DNA of 64,000 nt from JAENVU01 sp031362155 (lineage in GTDB: Bacteria > Actinomycetota > Acidimicrobiia > IMCC26256 > JAENVU01). The notes below the pieces were generated by a model. That model searched no databases and was not told the origin of the DNA. It saw only the letters and a program-made list of their open reading frames with translations. Position numbers and translations under genes: made by a program. This document shows, piece by piece, positions 30,454 through 39,203 of this stretch. Location: positions 1 through 64,000 of the forward strand of contig JANLRZ010000181.1 of NCBI GenBank assembly GCA_031362155.1, written 5' to 3'. Position 1 is the stretch's first letter. Each line of letters starts with the position of its first letter.

Positions 30454-31215
30454 CTATTCGCGACGCTCGTCGTCGAGTTCGAGTTGGGAGCGCAAGGCGG
30501 GCGAGGGCCGCAGAATGCGGGCCGCAGCCGTGAAGAGTTCCGTCACCGTCGGCGCGGCCTTTGCATCGAGTCGGGCCAGCGTCCGAGCCAGCTTGCGGTG
30601 TTCGGCGAGCGGGAACTGTTCGATGGCGTCGCGGTCGTGTGCTGCCGCCTCGGATGCCGTGCCCAGGTGCTCGTCCCGGATTCCGAACAATGTTGCGACG
30701 GCGATCGGCGAGCTGTCGAGCCGATCGGCGGCGATATACGCGACCGCGATGCAGTGCTTGCACACCGCGCCGTAGGGGCAGGTACACCGCGCTTTCACTG
30801 GGATGCCGTCGAGGAGTTCACACTCGTCGATCTCCTCGCGCAGCGCGGCGGTCCCCCGCGCGGGGATACCGGCGCTCGGGTCGGTGAGCGCATGTTCGAA
30901 TGCGTTGATGAGCTTCTGGCGGTGATCGGCCGGCACGTCGAAGGCCAGTGACACCGAGTACGGCTGCGGCGAGGACCCTTGGACGAGCGCGTGAATCCGA
31001 CCGGGCTCGATCGTCATCGAGATGGTCTGGCCGCTCCGGGCGTAGGCCCGGCCGCGGCTGACGAGCCCGTCGTTGGCCCGTTCGAGCATTCGCTTCACGA
31101 TCTCCGCGCCCACACCGATCGCGTCGGTGGTGATACGCGTGCCCCGGATCATTCCGCTCGCGGTGAGGCCACCCTCGACGGGGAGCGCCGGGCCCCAATC
31201 ATCCCACCAACTCAT
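30454..31215 (-). CDS. SWIM zinc-finger protein
   Basis: 253 residues. The SWIM motif C-x-C-x(n)-C-x-H appears as ARCTCPYGAVCKHCIAVAYIAAD. The upstream region GRAYARSGQTISMTIEPGRIHALVQGSSPQPYSV is typical of actinobacterial SWIM proteins. It starts 4 bases after the SNF2-type helicase gene; the pair is a common actinobacterial two-gene unit, presumably acting together on nucleic acids. No specific function is established. Confidence 0.88.
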   Translation of the reverse strand: MSWWDDWGPALPVEGGLTASGMIRGTRITTDAIGVGAEIVKRMLERANDGLVSRGRAYARSGQTISMTIEPGRIHALVQGSSPQPYSVSLAFDVPADHRQKLINAFEHALTDPSAGIPARGTAALREEIDECELLDGIPVKARCTCPYGAVCKHCIAVAYIAADRLDSSPIAVATLFGIRDEHLGTASEAAAHDRDAIEQFPLAEHRKLARTLARLDAKAAPTVTELFTAAARILRPSPALRSQLELDDERRE

Positions 31216-31219
31216 CGCG

Positions 31220-33931
31220 TCACGCTCCCGTCGCGTCGGCGACGTCGAGGGCGACGAAGTCGGCGAGTTCGTGATCGTCGAGCGACGTGATGAGGGTGTC
31301 GGTCGAGGTGATGACCGAACCGGCTAGTGCGCGCTTGTTCTCGATGATCGTCGCGATGCGTTCCTCGATCGTGCCGGGACACACCAGGGTGTGGACGACC
31401 ACACCCTTGGTCTGGCCGATGCGCCACACCCGGTCGGAGGCTTGATCTTCGACGGCCGGGTTCCACCACCGATCGAAGTGGATGACGTGGTTGGCGCGCA
31501 CGAGGTTCAACCCGGTGCCGCCGGCGCGCAGTGACACGGCGAGCACCCCGGCGCCGGTTTCGGCTGAGAACTCTTCCACGATCCGGTCCCGCCGGGATCG
31601 GCCGACCCCGCCGTGGAGAATCGGCACGGGCACGTCCAACGCGTCGGCGAGGTGGGGAGCGAGTCGTTTGAGGAACGTGGCGTACTGGCTGAACACGACC
31701 ACGGCTTCGTCCTCGGCGAGGATTTCACTCGTGAGCTCGATGAGGCGTTCGAGTTTGCCCGAACGACCGGTGAGTGGGGAGGTGTCGCCTTCGATGAGGC
31801 TGGCGGGGTGGTTGCAGATCTGTTTCAACTTCGCGATGCCCGAGAAGACGTGGAGCCGACGACGTTTGGCGTCCTCGGCTGATGCCACCTCCCCCAACAT
31901 GGCCGCGGCGGTGGCCTCGTAGAGGGCGACCTGCTCCGTGGTCAGCATGCAGTCGTTGCGGACCACGATGCGCTCGGGAAGCTCGTCGACGATTCCGGGT
32001 TCGGCTTTCGTCCGGCGACAGATGAACGCCGCAACCCGCGCGCGGAGATGGGCCAGGCGGGCTTCGTTGGCGTCGTCGTCGGCAGTGAGCTTGTACTGAT
32101 CGGCGAAGGACTTGCGCGACGAGAGCAGCCCGGGGTTCGCGAACGTCATGATGCTCCACAGTTCGTCGAGATCGTTCTCCACCGGCGTCCCCGTGGCCGC
32201 GATTCGGTGACGTGCCGGCAACGCGCGCGCCGCCTTGGCCGTCGCGGTCTGGGGGTTCTTGATTGCCTGGGCCTCATCGAGCACCACCCGATGCCAGGCG
32301 ATGTCGCCGAGTCGGGGGTCCCGGCGCATGACGCCGTAACTCGTCAGGACGATGTCGGCCTGGTCGGCAGTGGGTATCGGGTCGCCGCGGAGGCCACCAT
32401 GGTGGACGGCAACGCGCAACGCTGGTGTGAACCGCTCGGCTTCGCGCACCCAGTTCCCGACCACCGAGGTGGGCGCGACGACCAAGGTCGGTCCGGGATG
32501 ATCGTGCGCGATGAGCGCGAGCAGCATCGCCGTCTTCCCGAGACCCATGTCGTCGGCGAGGATGCCGCCGAGTTCGTTGCGCTCGAGCCAGACAAGCCAG
32601 TCGAGCCCGTCGCGTTGATAGTGCCGGAGCGGGATCAGCAACTCGGCCGGCGGCTCGACGTGTTCGGCGGCGGTCGGCGCCCAGGTGCCCAACAACGCCC
32701 GGGCAAGCCAGCTCGACGGGTCGATCTCGATCTCGAGTTCGGTCGACTCGTCGGCCTCCGCTTCGGCGGCGACCTCGAGGACCCCGGCCGCGTCGACCTG
32801 GCCGAGCTTGCGAACGAACGCGGCAATGCGGTCGCGTTCGCCATCGGCCAGGAACGTCCACCGTCCGTCGACGGAGACGAGGTCGTGCGACGAGCGGACG
32901 ATGGCATCGAGTTCCGCCGAGGTGAGTGGGGCGCCATCGATCTGCACCTCTCCGGTCAGGACCAGACTCGAGACGTCAAGGCCCGACGGCTGCCCCTGCA
33001 CCTGGAGTCGGCGGGTCGCGGAACGCTTGCGACCGAGCCCCGCGGGGAGCATCACATTGATGTCGGCCTGATCGAGCTTCGGCGCGGCCCGCTCGATGAG
33101 TTCGATGACCTGCGGGATCTCGAGACCGATCGGGCCCATGGGTCGATCCCGCAGGATCGCCCACGCACGGCCCGCCGCCGCCCAGTCGTCGTCGACGACC
33201 GCGCGCACCGCGGCCTCGGAAACCTCGAGCGCGGTCGCGGCGGTCGCGATGGTCGCGTCGTCGTGCGTGTCGATCGGCGTGATGACGGTCGTCGCCCGGC
33301 GGGCTTGGAGGCAGGGTACGAGCGCGAATCCCTTGCCCGTGTCGTCGAGTCGGAGTACCACCCGCGCGCCGGCGAATCGGCGGCTCCGCACGCGGTCGGT
33401 CCACTGTTGGAGGGTGGCCGTCGGCTTGCGGCCGGCCAGTGCCTCGGGCACGTCACCGATCAGTTCGACCGCGATCGAATGCACGAGCAGTTCGGCGAGT
33501 TCTTCGGCCTCGGGATGGCATGCGACGGCGTGGCCGATGGCGGCGCGCAGTTTGGGTCCCGAGGCGCGATCGGGAGCGGCCATCCAGCCGGTCGCGACGT
33601 TCGGAACCGGGCCCGGCAGGACGTCGCCCGCGTGGACCAACCGCGTGCATGCGACGAAGAGTTCGAGCAGCGCGCCCAGGGCGGGCGTGACCGGCCACTC
33701 CGATGCGAGGATGGCCCGGAAGGTGTGCACCTCTTCGACCGCGACCGCCCACCGGCGCTCGAAGCCGCTCGGCGCGACCCAGAACGATTTGAAGATCGAC
33801 CGAGTGCCCGGCCCGAAGATGGGCTTGAGCGCCGCGGGCGGCTTCTTCAAGGCCTCGTCGGGTTCGGCGACGATCCAGGTCTGACCGTCGTCGATGCGCG
33901 CGTCGAGCACGACCGGTACGTCGGTGTTCAT
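31220..33931 (-). CDS. SNF2-family DEAD/DEAH-type ATPase (HepA-like)
   Basis: 903 residues. The N-terminal 430 residues include an SNF2-helicase-associated region. ATPase core: Walker A LADDMGLGKTAMLLALI, DEAQ box VVLDEAQAIKNPQT, GTPVENDLDELWSIM; helicase C domain: VVFSQYATFLKRL, GGVGRSRRDRIVEEF, LRAGGTGLNLVRANHVIHFDRWWNPA and DRVWRIGQTKGV. It translocates on DNA, by family. Coupled to the SWIM-finger gene downstream. A 6-bp hairpin at 33953-33969 lies in its upstream region. The 151 bases up to the DUF2786 gene hold nothing else I can identify. Confidence 0.92.
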   Translation of the reverse strand: MNTDVPVVLDARIDDGQTWIVAEPDEALKKPPAALKPIFGPGTRSIFKSFWVAPSGFERRWAVAVEEVHTFRAILASEWPVTPALGALLELFVACTRLVHAGDVLPGPVPNVATGWMAAPDRASGPKLRAAIGHAVACHPEAEELAELLVHSIAVELIGDVPEALAGRKPTATLQQWTDRVRSRRFAGARVVLRLDDTGKGFALVPCLQARRATTVITPIDTHDDATIATAATALEVSEAAVRAVVDDDWAAAGRAWAILRDRPMGPIGLEIPQVIELIERAAPKLDQADINVMLPAGLGRKRSATRRLQVQGQPSGLDVSSLVLTGEVQIDGAPLTSAELDAIVRSSHDLVSVDGRWTFLADGERDRIAAFVRKLGQVDAAGVLEVAAEAEADESTELEIEIDPSSWLARALLGTWAPTAAEHVEPPAELLIPLRHYQRDGLDWLVWLERNELGGILADDMGLGKTAMLLALIAHDHPGPTLVVAPTSVVGNWVREAERFTPALRVAVHHGGLRGDPIPTADQADIVLTSYGVMRRDPRLGDIAWHRVVLDEAQAIKNPQTATAKAARALPARHRIAATGTPVENDLDELWSIMTFANPGLLSSRKSFADQYKLTADDDANEARLAHLRARVAAFICRRTKAEPGIVDELPERIVVRNDCMLTTEQVALYEATAAAMLGEVASAEDAKRRRLHVFSGIAKLKQICNHPASLIEGDTSPLTGRSGKLERLIELTSEILAEDEAVVVFSQYATFLKRLAPHLADALDVPVPILHGGVGRSRRDRIVEEFSAETGAGVLAVSLRAGGTGLNLVRANHVIHFDRWWNPAVEDQASDRVWRIGQTKGVVVHTLVCPGTIEERIATIIENKRALAGSVITSTDTLITSLDDHELADFVALDVADATGA

Positions 33932-34082
33932 CGGGGGCTCGGCGTTGCGATGCGGCGGCTCAACCGCCGGTTGCGTCGCGCCGAACGAGATCGTCGACGC
34001 GGAAACTCAGCATCGTCATCGGTGGAAGTGTATTCGGCCGACGACCGCTCGCCGGGTGGGCGCCCTCGGGGCGGACGCCCGG

Positions 34083-35420
34083 TCAGGTCGACGGGCCGGC
34101 AGACAAGTCGCCCCGGTGCAGGTCGGCCCGGTCGGCGGCGAGCTGTCCGCTGGTCCAGCCGAGCGGGTCACGACCGCCGCGCAGGCGAGTCATGGTGAGC
34201 CGACCGAACTGCGCTTCGACGGCGTCGCGGACCTTGGCATCGCGCGTGGCGAGTACCGGGGTGAGTGAGCACCCGGTGTCGGATTCGGCCTGCACCCGTA
34301 CCGCTCGGTTGATCTCGCCGAGCCGTTCGCCGATTCGGGTCGCGTACGCCATGAGGAACGAGCTGCGAAATGATCGCGTCGAACCGGGTCGGCGGGTCGA
34401 GGCCCGAGCGGACTGGTGGAGTGCCGATTGGGCTTGGACCAGCAACGAGGTGAAGAGGATCTCGGTTGCTGCGACATCCCCGGCGAAGCCGACGACCGAC
34501 GCGAGTCCGTACCGCTTGAGCAACACTGATTGCGCGCCACAGTGTTGGGCCACCGTCTGGAGCAGTAGCACTTTCGCGTCGGCGTACGGGTTGTCGATCG
34601 GCAGGCGGACGGTGGTCGGTGCATCGGGGTTCGACGCGCGGGCGGCGAGCATTGCGATGTCGATCGAGTGCCGGGCCATGAGTTCGTGCGCCTTGGCCGT
34701 GAATGCCTCGGCTTCGGCTTCGAACTCGGTCGACTCGGCCTTGGCGAGGAGCGCGCGCACCCGTTCGAGCATCGGTGAATCGAATGAGGTGGAGAGATCG
34801 ATCGGAACTGTGTCGGCGCCGCCGGCCCCGGGCGGCGGGATGAGGATGTGGATCGGCCGGACCTCGCCGAGGGCGTACAGCAGCTTCATCATCGTCTCGA
34901 CGAACGCGTATCCCGTGGTGAGCTTCCCGGCTTCTCGCACGATCCAATCGGGGTCGGGTCGCGCGGGCACGCCGAGGTCGCGGAGTTGGGCGACCCAGCG
35001 CGGGTCGAGCCGGGCTGGATCCCGGTCGGTGTGGTCGTTCGCGATCAGCCCGAGCGCGAGGCGGGCGCCGGTCTTGTTGGTCGCGCGTGCGATCTGGCGG
35101 TGGATCTCGGCCGGTTGCCAGCCGCCGGTCCACGCCGTCGCCACGAGCCGGAGCGCGACCCGCTGGACGGCCGGCGCCAGCTGTGCCGGCGTGAGTTCGT
35201 ACAGGCTGACGGTCGAGGTGGTTCTGCGCTCTTGCGGGCCGAAGGGATCGACCAGGAGCGAGAGCAGGGCTTCGATTTCTTCCACCGTCGGCCCGGGCTT
35301 CTCGGGCGAGAACTCGCGGACGAACTCCTCGTCGACGAGCCGGAGTGGCCGGGTCGGGTCGGTGCTTCCCCCCGGAGTCTGGCCAGAACTTGGATGCCGG
35401 TACCGGCGGTGCTTTCCCAT
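34083..35420 (-). CDS. DUF2786-domain protein
   Basis: 445 residues. The DUF2786 helix is clear in the middle: MLERVRALLAKAESTEFEAEAEAFTAKAHELMARHSID, followed by the family-typical LLLQTVAQHCGAQSVLL and a DVAATEILFTSLLVQAQSAL segment. The N-terminal 200 residues are helical without a known domain. Function unknown; homologues occur widely in actinobacteria and phages. A TAAGGT hexamer lies 6 bases before the ATG. Confidence 0.8.
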   Translation of the reverse strand: MGKHRRYRHPSSGQTPGGSTDPTRPLRLVDEEFVREFSPEKPGPTVEEIEALLSLLVDPFGPQERRTTSTVSLYELTPAQLAPAVQRVALRLVATAWTGGWQPAEIHRQIARATNKTGARLALGLIANDHTDRDPARLDPRWVAQLRDLGVPARPDPDWIVREAGKLTTGYAFVETMMKLLYALGEVRPIHILIPPPGAGGADTVPIDLSTSFDSPMLERVRALLAKAESTEFEAEAEAFTAKAHELMARHSIDIAMLAARASNPDAPTTVRLPIDNPYADAKVLLLQTVAQHCGAQSVLLKRYGLASVVGFAGDVAATEILFTSLLVQAQSALHQSARASTRRPGSTRSFRSSFLMAYATRIGERLGEINRAVRVQAESDTGCSLTPVLATRDAKVRDAVEAQFGRLTMTRLRGGRDPLGWTSGQLAADRADLHRGDLSAGPST

Positions 35421-35426
35421 TCGCGC

Positions 35427-35432
35427 ACCTTA
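35427..35432 (-). promoter_or_regulatory. -10 element of leaderless promoter (DUF2786 gene)
   Basis: On the minus strand TAAGGT followed by exactly 6 bases and the ATG ending at 35420. Confidence 0.5.
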
Positions 35433-35493
35433 CGAGTCGGGTGTGACCGTCATGGTCGGAGGTCGATGGGTGCGTCTCGACCGGTCGCCCGCC

Positions 35494-36243
35494 TCACGCC
35501 CGCAGGCCCGCAACGAATGGTTCGACGGCATCGATCACGGCGTCGGTCGAGATGGGAGCCAGGGATGCGAGCGCCATCGCGTGGGCCGCGAGGGCGGGAT
35601 TGGTCAGGAGTTCGGTCTCGGCCACGGTCGCGACGCGCCGCGCCAACTCGTCCGGCCCGGCCACGATCGCCGCGGCGAGTGATCCGTCACGGTCGTAGAG
35701 ATCAACGAGTCGAAACAGGTCGAGCAGGTCCGCCGCTCGCTTGGTGGCGCGCCGCACCGCCGTGGGATATCCCAAGGCGTGACTCTTCGCCGCCACGACC
35801 CCGGCCACGGTGGCGACGGGTACGGTCACGACCGGGGACCCGCGCGTTGCGAGTTGGGTCGGGACCGCCTGCTCGAACGCCCATCGGTGACTGATCGCGA
35901 ACAACTGATCCGCATCACTGAGCGTGTCGAGGGTCGTCGCCGCGAATGGATGGGTCGAGATGAGGTCGACCCTGACGCCCGCGACTTGGAGCGGGTGGGG
36001 TGGCGACCCATGCGCGGCGGCGAGCAGTTCGACCGCCTCGGGCGGCGAGGTCGTGGATGCCGTCACGAGGTCGATGTCGGTGGTTGCGCGGTGATCGTCG
36101 CCGGCCGCGGCGACGTGCAGGGTCACGGCGAGACCGCCCACCAACGCCACGTCCGACATACCCGGCGTTGCCAGCACCGCTCGTACCGCGTCGAGGAGGA
36201 ACTCACTGCCGTGGGGCAGGATCATCACCGGGTCACCAGACAC
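35494..36243 (-). CDS. AbiEii-like nucleotidyltransferase-fold protein
   Basis: 249 residues from GTG 36243. Nucleotidyltransferase motif: ALVGGLAVTLHV, then TTDIDLVT, the GG...DxD pattern of MNT/AbiEii proteins; later a helical part with AKSHALGYPTAVRRATKRAADLLDLFRLVDL, typical of AbiEii-like toxins. Overlaps the preceding HTH gene by 11 bases. In type IV toxin-antitoxin systems AbiEii is the toxin and the upstream HTH protein AbiEi the antitoxin, so this may be such a pair. A housekeeping nucleotidyltransferase-fold protein is the alternative. Confidence 0.7.
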   Translation of the reverse strand: MSGDPVMILPHGSEFLLDAVRAVLATPGMSDVALVGGLAVTLHVAAAGDDHRATTDIDLVTASTTSPPEAVELLAAAHGSPPHPLQVAGVRVDLISTHPFAATTLDTLSDADQLFAISHRWAFEQAVPTQLATRGSPVVTVPVATVAGVVAAKSHALGYPTAVRRATKRAADLLDLFRLVDLYDRDGSLAAAIVAGPDELARRVATVAETELLTNPALAAHAMALASLAPISTDAVIDAVEPFVAGLRA

Positions 36244-37324
36244 GAGTGAACTCCGTCTCGACCGGCTGCCATCCCGCGAGGATCTCGCGACCGCGAGTCG
36301 GATCCTGCGCCAGTTCGAGGGCGAGGAACACGGGATGGGCGGTGGGGAGGAACTCGGGTGGGACCGGCCGGGGCGGCGGGCAGCGATTGGTCCCCACGAG
36401 TGGCGTCGGCGCGACCGCGATCACCGCCGCGTGGTCATCCCAGGACCCCACGACGAGGGCGCGTTCAGCCCGACGCGCCGAGGCGAGGTCGGGGACCCAG
36501 ATCCACGGGCGCGAGCCGCCACTCATGACCGGCGCGCCCCACGCGAGCGCCGCATTGTCGCCACCGATGCACCAGCCGTCGTCGTCTGCGGCGCCGATGG
36601 CACCGAGCCGCGCGGCCACCGCGGCCGACGGCACCGTGCGCACTGGCGTCACGCGCGGCGGTTGCCACACCTTGGCCACGGCCTCGAAGAGTTCGGGCAC
36701 TTGCGGGCGGCCATCGGATCGGACCAACCCGTACTCGCGGAGCAACAGGCTGGCGGTCCCGACGGCGCCATGCGACATCCCGATGCGGCGGGCAACCTCG
36801 CGAATCGACGGCGCACGCGTCGGGCTGAGGAGCAACGCGACGCCATACCCGATGCCGGCCCGGCCGCGAATCGGACCTCCCGAGATCGGCGCGGCGAGAC
36901 GCCACCCTCCCGGCAGCGGTGCCGGATCACGGTGGGCCGGGCCCGCGCGGTCGACGACGCCGATCGCGGCGCCGTGATGAAGCGCGAGCTCCCCTCGCTG
37001 GTCCAGCCAGCTCCACTGGCGCCCGGGGTGGCGCTCGTTGTGGTCCGCGAGGAAGTCCTTGGCGTCGGCGGAGATCTGATGGGCCACGATCAAGCAAGCC
37101 CCTGACGGGTGGCGGTCAATCAGTGTCCGCGCGCCCCCGATCGAGAGCGCGTCCCGGGTGACGACCGTCGCCGACCAGGCTGACGGGCCGACCCGGATGG
37201 TGACCGAATCGGCACCGTCCCGGCGGAGGTCGATGCCTCGAACCGCGGCGGCGATCTGGGTCGCCACTTCGATCGCGTCGTCGAGTCTTCTCGGCGCGCG
37301 GGTGCTGGTGGCCTGGTCGTTCAT
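36233..37324 (-). CDS. AbiEi-like winged-helix regulator with N-terminal nuclease-like domain
   Basis: 363 residues from the ATG at 37324. Residues 1-110 resemble an actinobacterial nuclease-like fold: ACLIVAHQISADAKDF, then WSWLDQRGELALHHG. A winged helix follows around 175-225: PSIREVARRIGMSHGAVGTASLLLREYGLV. The C-terminal part has VPSAAVAARLGAIG and DDDGWCIGGDNAALAWGAPV, comparable to the antitoxin C-terminal region. It precedes and overlaps the nucleotidyltransferase gene. The upstream 185 bases hold clustered half-sites that could be its operator. Other DNA-binding roles are possible. Confidence 0.65.
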   Translation of the reverse strand: MNDQATSTRAPRRLDDAIEVATQIAAAVRGIDLRRDGADSVTIRVGPSAWSATVVTRDALSIGGARTLIDRHPSGACLIVAHQISADAKDFLADHNERHPGRQWSWLDQRGELALHHGAAIGVVDRAGPAHRDPAPLPGGWRLAAPISGGPIRGRAGIGYGVALLLSPTRAPSIREVARRIGMSHGAVGTASLLLREYGLVRSDGRPQVPELFEAVAKVWQPPRVTPVRTVPSAAVAARLGAIGAADDDGWCIGGDNAALAWGAPVMSGGSRPWIWVPDLASARRAERALVVGSWDDHAAVIAVAPTPLVGTNRCPPPRPVPPEFLPTAHPVFLALELAQDPTRGREILAGWQPVETEFTRVW

Positions 37325-37353
37325 GGGCCCGCCGGTCCGTCCCGTGTGATCGA

Positions 37354-37444
37354 TGTCCGATAGCAACCGGACACTGGACACCTCATGATAGGCCCCCATG
37401 CACCAAGCGGCCGGCGCATGACTGATTGCCGTCCGGTGTCCGGT
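37354..37444 (-). promoter_or_regulatory. Cluster of TGTCCG/GGACAC half-sites upstream of the AbiE-like pair
   Basis: A perfect 9-bp inverted repeat, ACCGGACAC (37366-37374) and GTGTCCGGT (37436-37444), is joined by further half-sites TGGACAC (37375-37381), GTCCGG (37431-37436) and TGTCCG (37355-37360). A -10-like TATCAT for the minus strand lies between them (37390-37385). AbiEi antitoxins bind inverted repeats in their own promoter, which this fits. Confidence 0.5.
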
Positions 37445-37509
37445 CACAACAGGATACCAGACGCCTGATGGACCGACCGAGGTTCGGGCGGCGGAACGGC
37501 GCGCGGCTC

Positions 37510-38289
37510 CTACCAGGCGGCCGGGGGCCGGGCGAGCTGGCGGGCGAGTCGGAATCGGTCGTGCATCGGGCCGATGCAGAAGCGCGGGAGCGCGAAGAGA
37601 TCGGTGTCGGGCGTCACCCGGCCGAACGAGAACGTGAACCCGGCCCGATAGCCGGCGGCAGCCGTCGCCTCCTCGGTGGGGCGGTCGTGATGACCGGACG
37701 GGTACGCGAGGAGGTCGGCATCGCGGGCCGAGCGTGCGAGCAACATGTCGCGCGACGCGACGAGCTCGGCGGTTCGTTCCTCCGCGCTGACATCTGGCAA
37801 CGAGACGTGGTGGGCGGTATGAGATCCGAGCGTGATCAGCCCGGACTTGGTCAAGGAGTCGAGTTCGTCGGCGGTCAGTGTCCGGCCGGCGCCGGGCCAG
37901 AACGGTGGGGGGACCCCCAAGACGTCGGTGACCACGAAGACCGTGGCCGGTGCGCCCGCGGCTTCGAGGATCGACGCGGCCTCGTCGTGTACGCCCACGA
38001 GGGCATCGTCGAAGGTGATCGAGATGAGGCCGTCGAGATCCCGGCGCTCGGCCCGCCGATCCACGATTTCGGCCAGGGGCACGATCGTGAACCCCCATTC
38101 CCGGACCCATGCCAGGTGCGAGGCCAGCAATCCCGGATCGACGTAGTAGTCGGTGCGATTCGCGGCGTCGGTCCCGATGTCGTGGTAGCAGAGCACCGCG
38201 GCACCCCGACCCCGGATCGGGAGCGGCCGGCCGAGCCGAGCCAGCCCGGCGGCCGGCAGATCGCGGAGTTTGGTGAGGAGATCGGCCAC
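37510..38289 (-). CDS. Polysaccharide deacetylase family protein
   Basis: 259 residues from GTG 38289, chosen because TATTCT lies 6 bases upstream. NodB-homology features: VLCYHDIGTDAANRTDYYVDPGLLASHLAWV, catalytic ITFDDALVGVHDEAASIL (TFDD), zinc-ligand region LGSHTAHHVSLPDVS (SHTAHH), and LLAYPSGHHD. No signal peptide. It should remove N- or O-acetyl groups from cell-surface sugars or related compounds. It is transcribed towards the AbiE-like pair but separated by 185 bases and the half-site cluster. Confidence 0.85.
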   Translation of the reverse strand: MADLLTKLRDLPAAGLARLGRPLPIRGRGAAVLCYHDIGTDAANRTDYYVDPGLLASHLAWVREWGFTIVPLAEIVDRRAERRDLDGLISITFDDALVGVHDEAASILEAAGAPATVFVVTDVLGVPPPFWPGAGRTLTADELDSLTKSGLITLGSHTAHHVSLPDVSAEERTAELVASRDMLLARSARDADLLAYPSGHHDRPTEEATAAAGYRAGFTFSFGRVTPDTDLFALPRFCIGPMHDRFRLARQLARPPAAW

Positions 38290-38295
38290 GTCCCG

Positions 38296-38301
38296 AGAAT
38301 A
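38296..38301 (-). promoter_or_regulatory. -10 element of leaderless promoter (polysaccharide deacetylase)
   Basis: On the minus strand TATTCT followed by exactly 6 bases and GTG at 38289. It decides the start against longer frames that would run through the divergent YaaA gene. Confidence 0.5.
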
Positions 38302-38365
38302 CGGGCCGGACGATCCGGTGGCGATACGGCGGCCATCGGTTGCGTCCGCCAGGATCATCGGCGTG

Positions 38366-39070
38366 ATGGTGCTGCTGCTTCCTCCTTCGGAAGGCAAGGT
38401 CCAGGGCGGCGTCGGGCCCGGATGGCAGCCCGATCAGGGTGAGTTCCCACAGCTCGCGAAGCCTCGACTTCGAGTCGTCAACGCGCTCCGACGCGCACGG
38501 GGCGGGACCGCCAGACAGCTCGGAGCGAGCCGCGAGCTGCTGGCTCGGGCCAAGGCGGCGAACCTCGGCCTCCGCGATGCGCCCACGCTTCCGGCCTGGC
38601 AACGGTTCAGCGGCGTGGTCTGGGAGGCCCTCGATCCGCCGTCGCTGTCGGCGGCGGCTCGGCGTCGTGCCGAGTCGGGTGTCTTGGTCGTCTCGGCCGT
38701 CACCGGCGTCTCGGCGTGGGGTGATCCGGTTCCCGATTTTCGGCTGAAACTCTCGGCCTCGATCGCGCCGATCGGGAGGATCTCCTCGTTCTGGCAGGAG
38801 CCGCTCTCCCAAACGCTCAACGACCGCCTGGCGGGTCACGTCGTCGTCGACCTCCTGCCCAACGAGCATCGGGCGGCATGGACTCCCGACCTCGCCCGGT
38901 ACCAACTCGTCCGACCGGTCCTCGCCACCCGCGACGGGAAGCCGGCCGGCCACGCCGGGAAGGCCACGAAGGGTCGCCTGGCTCGGGCACTCCTGGACTC
39001 CGGCCGTCCGGAACCGTTGCTCGCCGCCTTCGACGCCGGCGAGCTCACCTTGACCGTCGAGCGCCTGTGA
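38366..39070 (+). CDS. yaaA: YaaA-family (DUF328) peroxide-stress protein
   Basis: 234 residues from ATG 38366. Opens with the family pattern LLLPPSEGK, then LGASRELLARAKAANL, YaaA-type RFSGVVWEALD, VVSAVTGVSAWGDPVPDFRLKLS and LVRPVLATRDGKPAGHAGKATKGRLARALLDSG. E. coli YaaA lowers free iron and DNA damage under peroxide stress. Divergent from the polysaccharide deacetylase; the first nuo operon begins 133 bases downstream. Confidence 0.88.
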   Translation: MVLLLPPSEGKVQGGVGPGWQPDQGEFPQLAKPRLRVVNALRRARGGTARQLGASRELLARAKAANLGLRDAPTLPAWQRFSGVVWEALDPPSLSAAARRRAESGVLVVSAVTGVSAWGDPVPDFRLKLSASIAPIGRISSFWQEPLSQTLNDRLAGHVVVDLLPNEHRAAWTPDLARYQLVRPVLATRDGKPAGHAGKATKGRLARALLDSGRPEPLLAAFDAGELTLTVERL

Positions 39071-39121
39071 TCACCCGACGGTCGGGCGTCGAGATGGCAA
39101 CGCACCAATCGCCGGCTCACA

Positions 39122-39152
39122 TTGCGGACGCGACCATCCGGTCAGATAGCCT
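39122..39152 (+). promoter_or_regulatory. Candidate promoter of the first nuo operon
   Basis: TTGCGG (39122-39127), 19 bases, TAGCCT (39147-39152). Transcription would begin near 39159, giving a leader of about 45 bases with a GAGGGGAG ribosome site before GTG 39204. Confidence 0.4.
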
Positions 39153-39203
39153 CAGCGCGCCCGGCCGCAGCTGGGTGTACGGCGAGCGACGAGGGGAGTA
39201 GAC

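Noticed and set aside
33953..33969. Hairpin CGGCGG-CTCAA-CCGCCG as a terminator
   Set aside because: It lies upstream of the SNF2 gene start, has no U tract and does not follow a gene end in the right direction closely enough to call.
31220..37324. Whether the SWIM/SNF2, DUF2786 and AbiE-like genes form one defence island
   Set aside because: They are separate transcription units, with no mobile-element genes, integrase or compositional shift; only the AbiE-like pair has a defence-type organisation.
37325..38953. Upstream part of the long minus-strand frame that contains the AbiEi-like gene
   Set aside because: The part before the ATG at 37324 overlaps the deacetylase and YaaA genes and has no protein-like features; the regulator begins at 37324.
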